Assembly: GCA_035578175.1 (NCBI GenBank)
Contig: JAQMRL010000003.1
Span: forward strand, 100,800,969 to 100,864,968
Source of the DNA: Catonia carolina
Taxonomy: Eukaryota; Arthropoda; Insecta; Hemiptera; Achilidae
Reading direction: 5' to 3'
Length of the DNA: 64,000 nt
The notes beneath the pieces were generated by a model, which saw only the letters and a list, made by a program, of their open reading frames with translations, was not told where the DNA came from and ran no database searches. Positions 1-11,929 of the stretch are shown here, piece after piece (the stretch's first letter is position 1; each line of letters opens with the position of its first letter). Both the position numbers and the translations under genes were made by a program.

Positions 1-275
1 ACGAATAAACTACTACTTCCGGTTGACCGATATTAATGAAAATGTTTGTGTCTGGTCCTCTAGTGATACGTAACTTAAGTTTCAAGTTCGTACGATGTTC
101 TTTTCTTGAGATATTCTGTTTACACACACATACAGACCAATCGCTAAAATCATGTTTTTGGGTTCAGGGGGTCTGGAAACGTGTAGATCCGGTGAAAACT
201 CGATTTCGAAAAATCGACATGAAAACAATACTTTTTTTCCTATTTATTTATATACTTAGGCAAAAGAAAGTGAAA
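1..275 (+). mobile_element. Family A element, 3' part, cut by window edge
   Basis: Begins at 'acgaataaactactacttcc', a block also found inside the full-length copies at 37018-38013 and 45293-46311. It carries a short CA run near 122, the shared ggttcaggggg block and the hairpin end (ggcaaaagaaagtg) at about 259-273. The 5' part lies outside the window. No protein is encoded. Confidence 0.8.
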
Positions 276-1199
276 ATATTACTGTTTATCAGTACGATAA
301 CATTTACTTTTCTAGAAATGACACTAGCTGTATTATGAAACCCATTATTTTCAACTGGAAAACAGTGACTGAAAACAGTAAATGTTATCACAGTCCTGCA
401 TTTCCTGTTTTCAGTCCAATAACAGTGCACTAAAGGTACTGTTATATTTGACAGCAGTATGTTTGAAAATTTTTATTGAGTATTTATTCAAGGAATTTAC
501 ATTATATTTCTGTAAAATTAAGTGAACTCTCTAGTAGACGTCATATTCTTTTATTCAAAACATACGTTTTATTTCAAACGTATAATGCGAGGGATATCAA
601 AGGTTTATAATGTGTGAAACAGATTTCAAACAGAAGCAGCGATATCTGTCGAAATTAATAAAATACTAACGAAATTTTGCTGTTAACAAAGTAGAAGGCT
701 TTTCAACTTATTTATTTTTATTACGAAGTAGTATTATTACTCCAATACAAATTCTATTAAAAGTGTTTTGAATTTCAAATTTTTGACCTCTTAACTATCC
801 TAAAATATAATATAGATTGATTTCTTATTCGTTTTAATAACAATGAAAAAATCAAATGAAACACAAACGCTAAAATACTTAGTCATTACAATATAGTTTT
901 TAAACTGATAATTCTCTAAGGAATGGAAACAATAAAAGAAAATCCGTAGAAAAATTTACTGTGCAAAGATTAAGGAAACTGGAGAAAGATAAACCAAAGA
1001 ATAAACTAAACGAAAACTTTACAAAGATTTTAGAAGATTGAATCATAAAACGAAGAGCAGGATTTTTTGGACGAAACATATAATTACAACATTATATAAA
1101 ACATATAACGACATTCGTTTAAACAAAAATGTTTTTAATATTTGTAAAAATTTGGAGGATTCAATTCATTGCATCGAAATCAGTGCACGTCACTTTTTC
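276..1199. other. AT-rich DNA, no gene recognised
   Basis: Only short A/T-rich frames are present. A small inverted motif (aaacagtgactgaaaacagta and its partner around 355-440) is the only structure noticed. Confidence 0.5.
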
Positions 1200-1575
1200 T
1201 CTCCGGCAAGGCGAATTTCCTCAATTATTCCTCGACAATAAATCGATACCACAACGACAACAAGTTAAATACACTGGACTTCATCTAGACGAGAGACTCA
1301 CCTGGGCGACTCATATAGAAACCAAAAGACTGACTTTGAACTCCGTACTGAAAGAACTATTCCGACTACTTGAACGCCGCTCTTCACTGACTCATTTAAA
1401 CTATTAACTATACAAAGTTTATTTTATATGGACCTATGGGCTACAAATTTATGGTACAGCTAAACCGAGTAACCTAGAAAAATTAGCTTTTCAGTCAAAA
1501 TTTCTACGTTTAATTACCTGCGCACCTTTTTATGTCAACAAAACATTCTACCTGATGACCTTAATATTCCGATTA
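1200..1575 (+). pseudogene. Jockey-like LINE ORF2 C-terminal fragment, degenerate
   Basis: Conceptual translation gives the block after the reverse transcriptase domain of a Jockey-type non-LTR retrotransposon: QLFLDNKSIPQRQ, then GLHLDERLTWATHI, then WTYGLQIYGTAKPSN and LRLITCAPFYVN. It is closely related to the better preserved minus-strand copy at 11261-11781. Stops and frameshifts near 1408 and 1545 break the frame, and the 3' end with its stop and poly(A) tail is absent. It encodes no functional enzyme. Clade assignment rests on motif resemblance only. Confidence 0.75.
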
Positions 1576-1810
1576 TAAGTGATGTACTGCTTGAGTCCCA
1601 GCTCCGTGTAGTTGAAAGGAATGCCGTGCGTTGTTACAGTAGTTGGAGAATGAATGGTTTGTAGTGTTTCACTGCTGCTGCATTTGTAGTGGTAGCATGT
1701 ACTAACTAGACTAAAAAAAATTTCTTATCATCCGGCGCATTAATTTAGCAAATACCTACCGGGTTATTAACGTAGTCGGATTCATATTATTTAACTTACT
1801 AATTTATTAA

Positions 1811-2302
1811 GATTACAATCTTGCAAAAACAAAACTTTTTTACCATTAAAGCACAGGCTTCCAAGAATTTTAACAGATTTTTCTAAAGAATTTCAACGCT
1901 TATCTTATCTTGTAGATCATAAAAATGTAGCAAATGAGGCGATTTTTAAAAACATCGTAAGACCATTTCTTGAGAAAATCGCAGCAAAAAATTGAAAACT
2001 CACGAATAAACTACTACTTCTGGCTCTGTTAAAAATGTTCGTGTCGGTTCATGTAATGGTATCTAGTTTAAGTTCTAAGTTTCATTTTCGTAGATATTCC
2101 GTTCTTGAGATATTTTATTTAAACAAGGACACACGAAACAATCGCTAAAACATATTTTTTGGGTTCAGGGGGGGTAAAAATGTGTACGATAAAATGACAC
2201 TTGTATATCCGGTTAAAACTCGATTTCGAAAAATCAACGTGAAAACGATACTTTCCTTCCCCATATATTTATACAGGGCAAGAGAAGGTAAAAATAAATA
2301 AA
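1811..2302 (+). mobile_element. Family A element, 3' half
   Basis: Aligns by eye with the 3' half of the copy at 37018-38013: the 'tatcttgtaga.cataaaaa.gta' block, 'cgaataaactactactt', then the terminal hairpin ending in gcaagagaaggtaaaaa. Here the CA microsatellite is replaced by a short 'aaggacacacg'. Confidence 0.75.
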
Positions 2303-3039
2303 ATATCGGATTTATTGATACAATTTCAATTAATTTAATCAATAACTGTGTAGTAAGATGTAATTAAAAATTGTTAATTTATTTATAATTTGAAAATAGG
2401 TTAATATTAAATTTATAAGGTATTTTGGTTTCCTCATAAACCAGATCTGGTGAGAGGTGTCTTAATAATACAAGTTTGTCACCCACTTGTAAATGCCTAT
2501 AACTCAATGTAACTTATGTGAATATATGCATAGTTCATTCCTCCTGAAACTTGAGGGATGTAAATTCTCTATCCTTCCTCCCCTTTTAAGTTTTGTTAAC
2601 AAAGCCCAATTAATATCTGCATGCCTTTAGCTCCACTACCTCAAATTTCCGTTTTTGATGATATTCTATAAATTGCTTTGATGTGGCTTGTAATCGTGTT
2701 GTATATGTTTATAAACTGTAAAATAACTTGTATATTAAATAACTAAATTATTAGTATGCGATACGTCTGCTTAGTTTTGGAAACTGTAAGTGTTTTACAG
2801 TTAATGTTTTTGTATATTAAATGTGTACTTCCTCCTCTTTGTAATTTTATATATATATAAATCTTTGTACCAACTAAATACCAGCGAAAAACAGACGAGG
2901 AAAGATGACCGGTGCATTACAAGGAATTTACAGCTTGTATAAAAAGAAAGCACTCTCAAGAAAATTCAACATTAGACATAATATTGTGATAAAATTATTT
3001 TTAATTTCTACTGTGACTACGTTAAATCTGTTTTATTTA
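2303..3039. other. Unassigned AT-rich DNA
   Basis: No open frame above about 60 codons, no repeat shared with the rest of the window and no splice-bounded coding signal recognised. Confidence 0.5.
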
Positions 3040-3311
3040 AAAACAATAAGCAACCCCATGACCCAATGAGGTAAGGATATGTATGAAGTGTAAATGAGAT
3101 GTAGTCTTGTACAAACTCTGGCCGACCAATATTGAGAAATATTGTTAATTGAACCCAACTATCAAATATAACAGTAACCTAAGTTTAATATTCAAATATA
3201 TTACAAAAGTGTCTACCTTTTCAAGGATTTGAACCATGGAACCTTCGTCACCAAAATCAGCTGTTTAACAGCTGATGTTAAACAGCTGATTTTGGTATGT
3301 CAACCCGGTGG
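3040..3311 (-). mobile_element. SINE2 family (tRNA-derived)
   Basis: Read on the minus strand it starts with a tRNA-like head (CCACCGGGTTG) and has a B-box-like ggttcaaatcc at about 3224-3234, ending in the block 'caataagcaaccccatgacc' (3044-3063). The same head and tail occur at 53755-54063, and the tail also at 18588-18772 and 60298-60450. The A-box region is replaced by a 19-bp perfect hairpin at 3251-3295. Confidence 0.7.
3251..3295. repeat. Perfect 19-bp hairpin, 7-bp loop
   Basis: The left stem ccaaaatcagctgtttaac (3251-3269) is the exact reverse complement of 3277-3295, with loop agctgat. It lies in the tRNA-like head of the SINE2 copy. Confidence 0.9.
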
Positions 3312-3379
3312 ATTTGAAAATCTATGAAATCATACAAAAATTAATTTCTTGGTTTTAAAAAATTGTTTATTTTGTTTTT

Positions 3380-3552
3380 ATTTATTTATTTAACGTCGCA
3401 TCAACTACAACGGTCATTAGCGACGACGTTGGGGTGTAACTTTGTACAATGAAGGATGAAATGATTATTTGTAACGTATGAATTTGCTGTGCCTGAGTGG
3501 GATTCGCATGATGAGAGGCGAGCACGTTACCTACTACGCCAATGCGGCCAGT
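3380..3552 (-). mobile_element. SINE1 (tRNA-derived), tail type 1
   Basis: Minus-strand reading: tRNA-like head 'ggccgcattggcgtagtagg' with an A-box-like segment, a 'gcgacgttaaataaataa' tail, and the body block 'caacgtcgtcgctaatgacc'. The B box is damaged by a deletion of about 12 bp relative to the copies at 12166 and 55640. Flanks tttattttgttttt (3366-3379) and tttattttggtttt (3553-3566) look like a target-site duplication. Confidence 0.85.
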
Positions 3553-3566
3553 TTTATTTTGGTTTT

Positions 3567-5112
3567 GCATCTATTGTGATGATGTCGGTAAATTTAATTG
3601 GGTCAGTTAGCTGAGCGAGTTACCATTTTTCCAGTCGATTAAGTATTTTAAAAATATGAAATATAAAGTAATTATATCTGTTATTTTAATTATAAAACAC
3701 GTATTTCAAATTATAAATTCCAGTTGAATTCATATGTAAATTAATAAATATGCAACCAAATGCCATTTTAATAGCTTCCCTTAAATACAAATTTGACTTC
3801 GCTAAAATTACTGGTATATTGCTCATGTTTTGGATTTATTATCGCAAGTTATGTATAGGCCTTTAATGGCTTTTTCGTTTTACCTGAGTTTCATCACTTT
3901 AAAAAAGTTCTTCAACTTATAATTCAGTCCAACTTTGTAACCTTAATATACTCGTATACGTACAATACTATTCTACGAACGTAGGTCATCCGCGTAGTGA
4001 TAAAAGAAGATACCTGTTGGTACAAACACAAGCCCCATTCTGGCAACTGTTAATCCTACTTAAATCAAGTAGTCCTACTGTAATCAAGTACTCCTACTGT
4101 TTCCTCCTACTGTTAATCTCCTACTGTAATAAATTAATCCTACTGTTAATACTACTTAAATCAAGTTTGAAGGTTTTATAAATCATAGTTAAGTACCAGA
4201 TTTTGAATTAAAAGCAATAATGAATTCTGATTTTATCAATTATGGTAAAATATTTTGCATACAAACATCATAAATTTATCAGTCATGTTCATCTTCTATT
4301 CAAGATCAACAAAAACTTTTTAGATAAGAATTTTAACAGTTATTAATTATATTAAATTAGTTTAAAATCTCTGATCGATGTTAAAATTCTAAGTGCTTTA
4401 AATGGAGTCTAGAAAATTTTAGATTAATATCTTTGTAATTACGCAGATTTGCATAACGTTATAATACTGTTCGAATATTTACAGACTCTCTTAATAGGTT
4501 TTCTTTATTCTAAATACCAATAAATTTTTCACAATATTGTGTAACAATGTGCTAAAACTAAGATTAAACTAATTTGTTATGCCAGTTATTTAACAAGTAA
4601 TAGTTGCTAGATAACATTTTCTAATATAGTTGTCAACAACTAAATCTCATACCATTACATTAATAGTAGTTTCTTTTCCGGTTATTCATTAAACTATTAA
4701 TAAAATTCTATTTATTTATTTTGTTAGTTTGAAGTATTATAATCTTTCATTTAAAAATAAATCTTTATTGTTCATCCTGCAGATTGGAATCAATTTTCTA
4801 CTGGATAAATATTAAAAATTTCAAAAACCTTTTCAGATGTCTAGATTCTTATGATCTTCTTACACCTCTTTTTGTAGATCCACCATCGTCAGTTTAATAC
4901 CGATAACTGAAGATTCAACATCTTAAGTAGGTTTTAAAACTTTTTAAAGTATCATATTTATCCACAGAAAAAATTGGGCAAGTCACACTTTGTGAATTTT
5001 TTAGGAGAACGTTATTAGTAGGCGCCTTTGGAACATTCTTGCATTGTATACCAAAATTAAAAACCTTTCTATCTCCGTAACTTACAAGGTTATTTGCGAG
5101 TAAGTTTAACTA
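3567..5112. other. Unassigned AT-rich DNA
   Basis: No gene recognised. Apart from the micro-repeat array at 4048-4165, I see only A/T-rich sequence. Confidence 0.5.
4048..4165. repeat. Imperfect array of tcctact-type units
   Basis: The words tcctactgt and 'cttaaatcaagta' recur irregularly about six times over 118 bp, as expected from slippage of a short unit. Confidence 0.7.
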
Positions 5113-5433
5113 ACCAGGACTACAAAAAATAGTTGTTTCTTATCACATGGCAGCCAATCAACGACTAAAGCATTTAAGAACAGATGAGGTAGAGGTGTAA
5201 AAGACACTAATCAGATTATCTTCTCTGAAAGTAATGAATTTCATTATACAGCCAGACCCTGTGGTGAATGAAGTAAAGGTGGAAAGTAGATGCTTTTTGA
5301 GGGCGTAGCATGCTAATAAGCATACTTTTTCCATTGAGTGAAGAAAGCACAGGTAAACCACCTCAATTCACGTTTTATTTGGTAAAGCCTCTAGAGGTTC
5401 AAACCAGCCTTTTGGCTAATGACCTAAACAACA
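5113..5433 (+). mobile_element. Family B SINE-like repeat
   Basis: Shares with nine other copies the blocks 'aagaacagatgaggtagagg', 'ccagaccctgtggtgaatga', 'cctctagaggttcaaacc' (B-box-like) and a 3' end 'gacctaaacaaca'. The head (gcccataacgggcaggt in full copies) is missing, so the copy is 5'-truncated. Confidence 0.85.
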
Positions 5434-5504
5434 TAATAATTTGTGTACTTTGATTATGGTGGATCCGCCGAAACACATATAAGTAGGTAACCCGGTACTT
5501 AGTA

Positions 5505-5700
5505 TTATTCATCATCATCTGTCAAGGATTGGGCTCAATGGCCTGTCCTGGCATCCATCTCATTTAAGGTCTTCCGAAGCATCGCTTCCCTCTAGGTTTA
5601 TATTTTCATACTCGTAGAGGAAGTCTGTGTGCTGGTATGCGAAATAAATGTTTAAACTAGTTTCTCTTTTATATTCTTAACGTTAATATTCTTAGTATTA
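5505..5700 (-). pseudogene. LINE C-terminal fragment
   Basis: Nearly the same sequence as the 3' end of the fragment at 6365-6940 ('catcatctgtcaaggatt', 'cgtagaggaagtctgtgtgc'), so it is a second, shorter piece of the same LINE family on the minus strand. No intact frame. Confidence 0.7.
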
Positions 5701-6364
5701 TTATCACACAAAATATACGGCTCTTAATATCTCACCTGAGGACGCGGAGCGTTCAAAAGTTTCAGATTGGCGACCAGGGGGTGGAACTTTAACTGTTCAT
5801 AGTAATAAACGGACGGATATTATAGTATTAGACATGTATGATGAACCATATCCTTAACTTAACGGGATCAGCAAGTAGTAGGTAACTAATCGATCCTATA
5901 TTGTTGGGGTGAATGGATTATGTTTACAAGTAAACATGTTTGCGAAGGGTCTCAATTAAGACCTGGTACCTGGGGAATGCCAAACTCCTCCCATTACATT
6001 TAAATAATCGAATATCTAATGTTTTCACTAAATTTAAAAATTATTTCTGTACGTCGTTTGCACAAATTATTACTTTAATTTGTAAACTTCTTTAAGAAAA
6101 ACTACTTAAAAACTCAATTGCAAATCTAATATTTTAATCAGAAAATATGAATAATAGGATAGTATAATGAAAATAATTGTACACACTGGCTACATTTTTC
6201 GGTAGAACCCAGAATATTGTTTTTCATGTTCTACTCAAAAAACTATACAAAATAATAACCGAATGTAAAAATACTTCAAATTTTCGCTAATATTTTATTG
6301 CTGCTTCAGATTTTCTTTTTCCTCTTTAATTTTATTCTTCTAAACTTACATATTTTGGTGGATC
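5701..6364. other. Unassigned DNA
   Basis: Nothing recognised. The part 5740-6000 is slightly less AT-rich but has no coherent frame. Confidence 0.45.
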
Positions 6365-6940
6365 CATCGACCAAAGGACAGATCATCGTCATCTGTCAAG
6401 GATTAGGCTCAAGGTCCTGTTCCGGCATCCATCTCATTTTAGGTCTTCCTAAGCCTCGCTTCCCTCTAAGTTTATATTTCCATCCTCGTAGAGGAAGTCT
6501 GTGTGCTGGTATGCAAAGTAAATGGTTGGACCAGTTTCTCTTATATATTCTTAACATTTCCAACAGTGACTGAACAGTGACGTAACTCGGCGTTACGTAC
6601 CGAGGTACAACCGGTCTATCTAACCGGGTGCAACCTTTGACTCCCCGCAAAAATGTCATTTCAGCAGCCTGGATACGAGATCCATTCCTCTTTAATGACA
6701 CCCATGTTTTACTTCCATGCGTTATGAGTGGTACAGCCATTGCTTTATAAAATTTCATTTGGTTGTCCTTTCTCGTTTTCTTTCCTATTGTCCTGCGAAT
6801 AGAACCTTTTACAGCGCTGAATTTTGCCAGTTTTTCACTCACGTCATCATCTTTGTCATAGGAAATATTTAAAACATAAAAATTAAAACTAATTTCACTT
6901 AAATTCTTTCCAGAAGATGTTATACCTTCAGTCACTTGAG
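6365..6940 (-). pseudogene. LINE ORF2 C-terminal fragment (RTE/CR1-like)
   Basis: An open frame of 179 codons (6396-6935) holds the region after the RT domain: ISYDKDDDVSEKLAKF, KTRKDNQMKFYKAMAVPLI, HGSKTWV, RIQAAEMTFLRGVKG and a final RLPLRGWKYK...GRPKMRW block. This order (YDxDxD, T(K)RKxxQxKFYKxMAVP, cxTW, AAEMkFLR, GRPkxrW) is typical of the C-terminal tail of RTE- and CR1-like retrotransposons in insects. The catalytic RT domain is absent and the piece is 5'-truncated. The duplicated 3' end at 5505-5700 shows the family is multicopy. Confidence 0.8.
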
Positions 6941-7120
6941 AGCTAATAACGTCTTATTTCCTTGAAAAACGTATTGCTCTTGAATTTTACGACGATTTAG
7001 TAAAACTAAATTTGTTTGGTAGTTGTACATTCATGTCTGTTTCTGGTTGTTGCGATGATAACTTACGATTTACACTGTAAAAACAAACGTTGAGTCACTT
7101 ATAAATACGGACATCCTGGT

Positions 7121-7507
7121 GTTAAGATCAACAGCCGAAAGGCTGGTTTGAACCTCTAGAGATTTTACTAAGTAAAAAAGAGGAGTGAGGTAGTTTACTA
7201 CTGCCTTCCTCACGGAGTTAAAAGAGTATGCTTATCAGCATGACAGACCCTCTGAAAAGCACCTAGTTTCCACCCTGCAAGTGACACCTTCACTTTATTC
7301 ACCACAGGGTCTAGCTGTATAGTGAAATTCATATCTCTCAGAGAAGATAACTCTGAATAGTGTCTTTTACACCCTCTACCTCTTCTGCTCTTTAATAGTT
7401 AGTTATATAATTGGCTGACTATGTGATAAGAAACACTATTTTTTGTAGTCCTGGAGCCAACAGATCGAGTGTAATTAATTTAACACTTGACCTGCCCGTT
7501 ATGGGCA
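7121..7507 (-). mobile_element. Family B SINE-like repeat, near full length
   Basis: Runs from the 'gttaagatcaacagcc' end to the 'ctgcccgttatgggca' head, all shared with the bounded copies at 24126-24511 and 27735-28131. Read on the minus strand the tail is GACCTAAAC-like and nearly lacks AAC repeats. Confidence 0.85.
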
Positions 7508-7929
7508 TACGGACAGCCTATGGTATAATTAATTCAATTAATAAAATATAAACGTAAATAATGTATTTTCAGACCAGATTCACGTTTCAACGTTAACAAT
7601 AGTGACTGGAAAAAACTGGTGTAATGAATCTATAGAATAAATTAACCGTTTAAAAACCGATGGGGAAGTCGAAGAAGGGGATATAAATTTTATACATTAG
7701 AATGAAAAATAAATGAACCGAAATAACATCAGCAAGGATAAAAATCTATTTATTCCAACTCAATTTCCACATATTGTATTTGAACGTTTTCTCACAAATT
7801 ACTAGCTTATGCGTAAGTATTATGAATATTTTGCCTTATTGCCTTGCATATAAATGAAATGTATATTTTTATAGGTACTCAAAAAATAAAACAAAATATG
7901 ATTAATTTGATAGAATTTGAGAAACACTT
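7508..7929. other. Unassigned AT-rich DNA
   Basis: No coding or repeat signature seen between the family-B and family-A copies. Confidence 0.45.
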
Positions 7930-8703
7930 AAAAAAATCTGGTGTGAACACTTACACGACTTGCCAATGCAAATAATGAACAATATAACCTAACTTTAGTA
8001 ATAATACGTTAGAAATAAACAAAAAACCTAACCTTAAAAAAACCTTATTTTAATCATGAGTGAACGATGCAAAATGAAAATCAACCTACGTTCGGCCAAA
8101 TAATACGGAAAGTCACTCTTTCACGCTAACCTAGGCTCTGTAGAGAAGAATACCTAAAGCAAAATTTGTAAATATTTTAATTTTCTATAAACGTTATTAT
8201 AATACGCTTTTCTTGTAAAATACATACTAAGGCCAAAATCTTAAAAAATCCATTTCTTACAGATTTTAAAGAAAAAAAAACATAAAATAACAAATTACCG
8301 CAAAACTAAGCGTTATACAAAAAAATGTTTGAAATAAAAGAAGGTTTTTAAATTGTCTTTAACTTTTATTGTATTTTCTTCTGCCCTAAAATGCGTATTA
8401 AGACCGCAATCTTTAAAAAAAAAATTTTCTACGAGTGAACAACCTCCCAAATGTTTAGCAGACATCCGCCTACTCTATCTTGTAGAGCATAAAAAATGTA
8501 GTCAATGAGACGATTTTTAAAACAATCGTAGGAGCCGTTTTTGAGATAATCTCAAATAAGTAAAAAAAGACACGAATAAAGTACTACTTCCGATTGAGCG
8601 ATTTTGATGAAAATGTTCGTGTCGTGTCCTCTAGTGGTATCTAACTTAAGTTTTTCAGTTTCATTTTCGTACGATGTTCCGTTTATGAGATATTTTGTTC
8701 ACC

Positions 8704-8754
<51 letters not shown>

Positions 8755-8875
8755 AGCAGTAAACATGTTTTTTTTTTGGATTCGGGGTCTGAAAACGTGT
8801 ATATCCTTTGAAAACTCGACTTGAAAACAATACTTTCCTATCTATATATTCATATAGGCAAGAAAAAGTAAAAAT
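7930..8875 (+). mobile_element. Family A element, near full length
   Basis: Starts with the 'aaatctggtgtgaacact' end and finishes at 'catataggcaagaaaaagta'. Internally it has two diverged copies of an approximately 170-bp block (each with a 'cgcaaaactaagcgttat'-like start and an 'aaaatgcgtattaag'-like core) and a CA microsatellite. No protein is encoded, so it must be non-autonomous. Confidence 0.85.
8702..8751. repeat. (CA)n microsatellite inside family A
   Basis: About 24 CA units, at the same internal position as the CA runs of the other family-A copies. Confidence 0.95.
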
Positions 8876-9515
8876 TTTGAATCCCAATTTTTGTGAAGAA
8901 AGAAAATTTCTTGAATTTTGAAGGAAACTTTCGTATCCAGTGAAGGGTTTAACATTCTGTTTACCGAATACCTACATTTTAAATCAATAAGCGAATTAAG
9001 ACATACGGTTTTTGAATTTAGGCACGCAGCCTCAATGACAAGAGAATTTTAATAAAATTTTCGTCTTTTACTATCTCCATCGTTGACGCTCGATAAGACA
9101 GCTCAACTATGTACCTATCTATGAAACATTTCTGAATGACCTCTGCCCATGTTGAAATAATATATTTTGAAAAAGTTATATAAAATTTAATGGTAGAATA
9201 AAAGTAGAATAAGTGTAAAATAATACTATGTCGTATGGTTATTGGTATGTTATTCTCGGTTTAGTTATTTTCCTAAAAGTAATAATTTTCTGATAATTTT
9301 ACAAAAAGTTCCCCAAGACAATTTCGAGTTGCAGTTTATAATGAACAGAGAAGGAACGCCCTTATTCTGCAGATCCTACGCTGACAGGATCTCACAGCCC
9401 GTTTCATTGTTTAGATTGTTACAAAATCATTTCTTAAAAATCACGAATTTTTTAATAATATTAATTTTTATATGAAAAACCCAAACGAGTTTCCAAACTG
9501 TACTAGTAGTTGCTC
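8876..9515. other. Unassigned DNA with one 77-codon frame
   Basis: The plus-strand frame 9242-9475 includes the stretch FIMNREGTPLFCRSYADRI, which looks more protein-like than the surroundings, but I do not recognise it and see no splice context. Confidence 0.3.
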
Positions 9516-9920
9516 AGCTGTGGTTTGTAAAATTTTTTTTTGTTCTTTAACAGTGTAATTTTTTTGTAAAGGTAATTATAAATTTTAAGCAAACATGAGA
9601 AAAATTTGAGTAACGTTGTTAGAATGAAAATATAAACCATATGAGGTGATTATGTGGTGTCGATAGTAAGTAGAAGAATTAGAAAAAAAATTAAAATATT
9701 AACGAAATTGTAAAGGTAAGTCCAATGTTTTAAAACGTTTCAGTCTGTGAATATCTTCGCTATTGTCGAGGAGGTTAATTGCTAAAGGATTTTGATGATC
9801 TACTAGTTTTTGTAAATTATTTTCGCTATGATGTTTAATTTCTTCTTTTATGAAGGGCAGGTTTAGATCGTTGTGCAATATTTCATTGGTTACGTACTAT
9901 ATACTAGAATATTTGCCAGC
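9516..9920 (-). pseudogene. Jockey-like LINE 3' end fragment
   Basis: Read on the minus strand, 9740-9920 matches the terminal ORF2 region of the copy at 27060-27470 (IKEEIKHHSENNLQKLVDHQ, then NLPFIKEEI). 9516-9640 shares the 3' UTR word 'aagcaaacatgagaaaa' with 26860-26880. Severely degenerate. Confidence 0.65.
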
Positions 9921-10262
9921 TTAACAATCATTTATGCAATCTCTGGCCACTGAAGCGTTAACAAATAAATTCATTAAGATTAAAGAATCGTAGAAGAGTA
10001 TTTATTTAAAATTGCTTTATAGACACATTTTCTTTTCCAGCAAAGAAATTTTTAATCATGAATTGCAATCAGATATGCTCACTATGAGCTGGTGAGTTAA
10101 ATCAGCAATTTCAAGGGGATTTATTATTAAGCACTTGACATTTCTTAAGTTTCCTGAAATTGCACATAGATCCGAAGCAGGATAATTGAAATTCTTTCCT
10201 TTTTTATTCTCTTGACTTACATCATCTATTGTTGATTAGTAATTTCTTTTTTACTATTCTTT
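9921..10262. other. Unassigned AT-rich DNA
   Basis: No gene or shared repeat seen up to the first arm of the foldback element. Confidence 0.45.
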
Positions 10263-10974
10263 ATACCGTGCTTCCTAACAAATTTGACGTATAGGGAAAT
10301 TAACATTGGACATGTTATTGGTAGCTGTGGTTTGTAAAATTTTAATTTTGTACTGTCAACATTAATCGTATTACAAGGGTGTAATCTTACTTTTATTACT
10401 CCAGTCTTTAGGAAAAATGACTCTACAAAAGATTTTAATAGTAATTATTCAATTATTAATAAATAAAAGCAAAAATGTTATTCAATTTTGACATATCGCG
10501 GTACTTACATAAGAAATAATTTCGTATTAATTGTTGTCTGAACATTAGCCGAGCGTGTAAAAAGGTCAGTTTATTTTAATTTTTTAAATGACAGTACGAG
10601 AGGTCGTGAGTTCAAATCCAAACACTATTTAATTTTTTTAATAAAATTATTATTAAATAATTTGTTAACTTAATCATTTATAAATTAAATTAAATTTTGA
10701 AAGAAACTTTACTAGTTAGTTATACTCGTATTCTGTTAAATTAAAAAATAAAATTATATTTTCAAATGTTTTACATTATTTAATTAATAATAATCAATTA
10801 TCAATAAACAAAAAAAAACAAAACAAAAGTTTTAATATATGTTGAACTCGAACCTCACGTCCTCTCGTACGGTAATATCAAAAAAGAAATTAAACTGATG
10901 CCTTTGCGCGCTCGGATAACATTCAGATAGCAATAACCGCGAATTTTTTTCTTATGTAAGTACCGCGCTATATC

Positions 10975-10980
<6 letters not shown>

Positions 10981-11033
<53 letters not shown>

Positions 11034-11781
11034 TTTAATAACTTTATTTGCAACTATATACTACGATACAACGAGCAAATTAGATGACAGTAAACAAAGG
11101 ATGACAAGGAAAAAAATAAAAAAAAAATAAATAAAAATAAATAAATGAAAAAGAACAGTGATACCCATTGGTATATGTTCTATGAAATGAAGTTCATGAT
11201 ACATGAATGATAAATAACAACATAAGAAAAAAAGAAGAAAGAAAAATAAAATAAATCACTTTATAGAAGATCTCTGGCCCATTGACGTTTCAACCTGCGC
11301 TGCGGATTTCCTGGTAGTGATGCATCCGATAGTTTGGTGATTAATTCGTTGGGGTGATCATGCAATTTTCTGTGAAAAACACTGTAGCTGGACTTAACTA
11401 CTTCACTTATGAACGGAATATTAAGGTCGTCATGTAGAATTTTGTTGTTGACATAAAAAGGTGCGCAGGTGATTAAACGTAGGCATTTTGACTGAAAGGC
11501 TTGTAATTTTTGTAGATTGCTCGGTTTAGCTGTGCCATAAATTTGTAGTCCATAGGTCCATATTGGTTTGAGATAAACTTTGTATAGTAATAGTTTAGAT
11601 TTTAGAGTCAGTGAAGAGCGGCGTCCAAGAAGTCGAAATAGTTCTTTCAATTTGGAGTTCAAAGTCAGTCTTTTGGTTTTTATATGAGTCGCCCAGGTGA
11701 GTCTCTTGTCAAAGTGAAGTCCAAGGTATTTAACTTTTTGTCGTTGTGGTATCGGTTTATTGTCGAGGAATAGTTGAGGAC
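10981..11781 (-). mobile_element. 5'-truncated Jockey-like LINE insertion with poly(A) and TSD
   Basis: A run of about 50 T at 10981-11030 is the poly(A) tail of a minus-strand element, followed by a 3' UTR and the end of ORF2. It is flanked by the 11-bp duplication atatcgaaatt (10970-10980 and 11782-11792), which marks target-primed integration. The sequence on both sides joins into the uninterrupted foldback arm. The long pure T run and the intact frame suggest a recent event. Confidence 0.92.
11261..11781 (-). CDS. LINE ORF2, C-terminal part (5'-truncated)
   Basis: The frame is open from the truncation point to a TAA at 11261-11263, about 173 codons. Motifs in order are QLFLDNKPIPQRQ, YLGLHFDKRLTWATHI, LKELFRLLGRRSSL, KLLLYKVYLKPIWTYGLQIY, LQAFQSKCLRLITCAPFYV, LHDDLNIPF and the end RRLKRQWARDLL. 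This is the thumb and connection region downstream of the YxDD-containing palm of Jockey-clade reverse transcriptases. The endonuclease and palm are missing because of 5' truncation. An open frame of 199 codons continues upstream past 11781 into the host foldback sequence, but those residues (lysine/glutamate run) do not belong to the retrotransposon. Confidence 0.88.
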
Positions 11782-11811
11782 ATATCGAAATTAAATAACA
11801 TATTTGCTTTT

Positions 11812-11929
11812 CTTCTTCTTCTTCTTTTCGTTTCGGCCATCTGTGGACCACGAGAAACAATCAGCATTAGGATTTCCTTTTCCTCCTACCGGCTTTGATG
11901 TCGTCCCAGTACTTCTATTTATTAATAGT
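11812..11929 (-). mobile_element. 118-bp LINE or SINE 3' end with TSD
   Basis: The insert is flanked by the 14-bp duplication acatatttgctttt (11798-11811 and 11930-11943). Read on the minus strand it ends in a (GAA)n-like tail (cttcttcttctt on plus) after 'tggtccacagatggccgaaa'. It interrupts the right arm of foldback element 1. The parent family is not identified. Confidence 0.8.
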
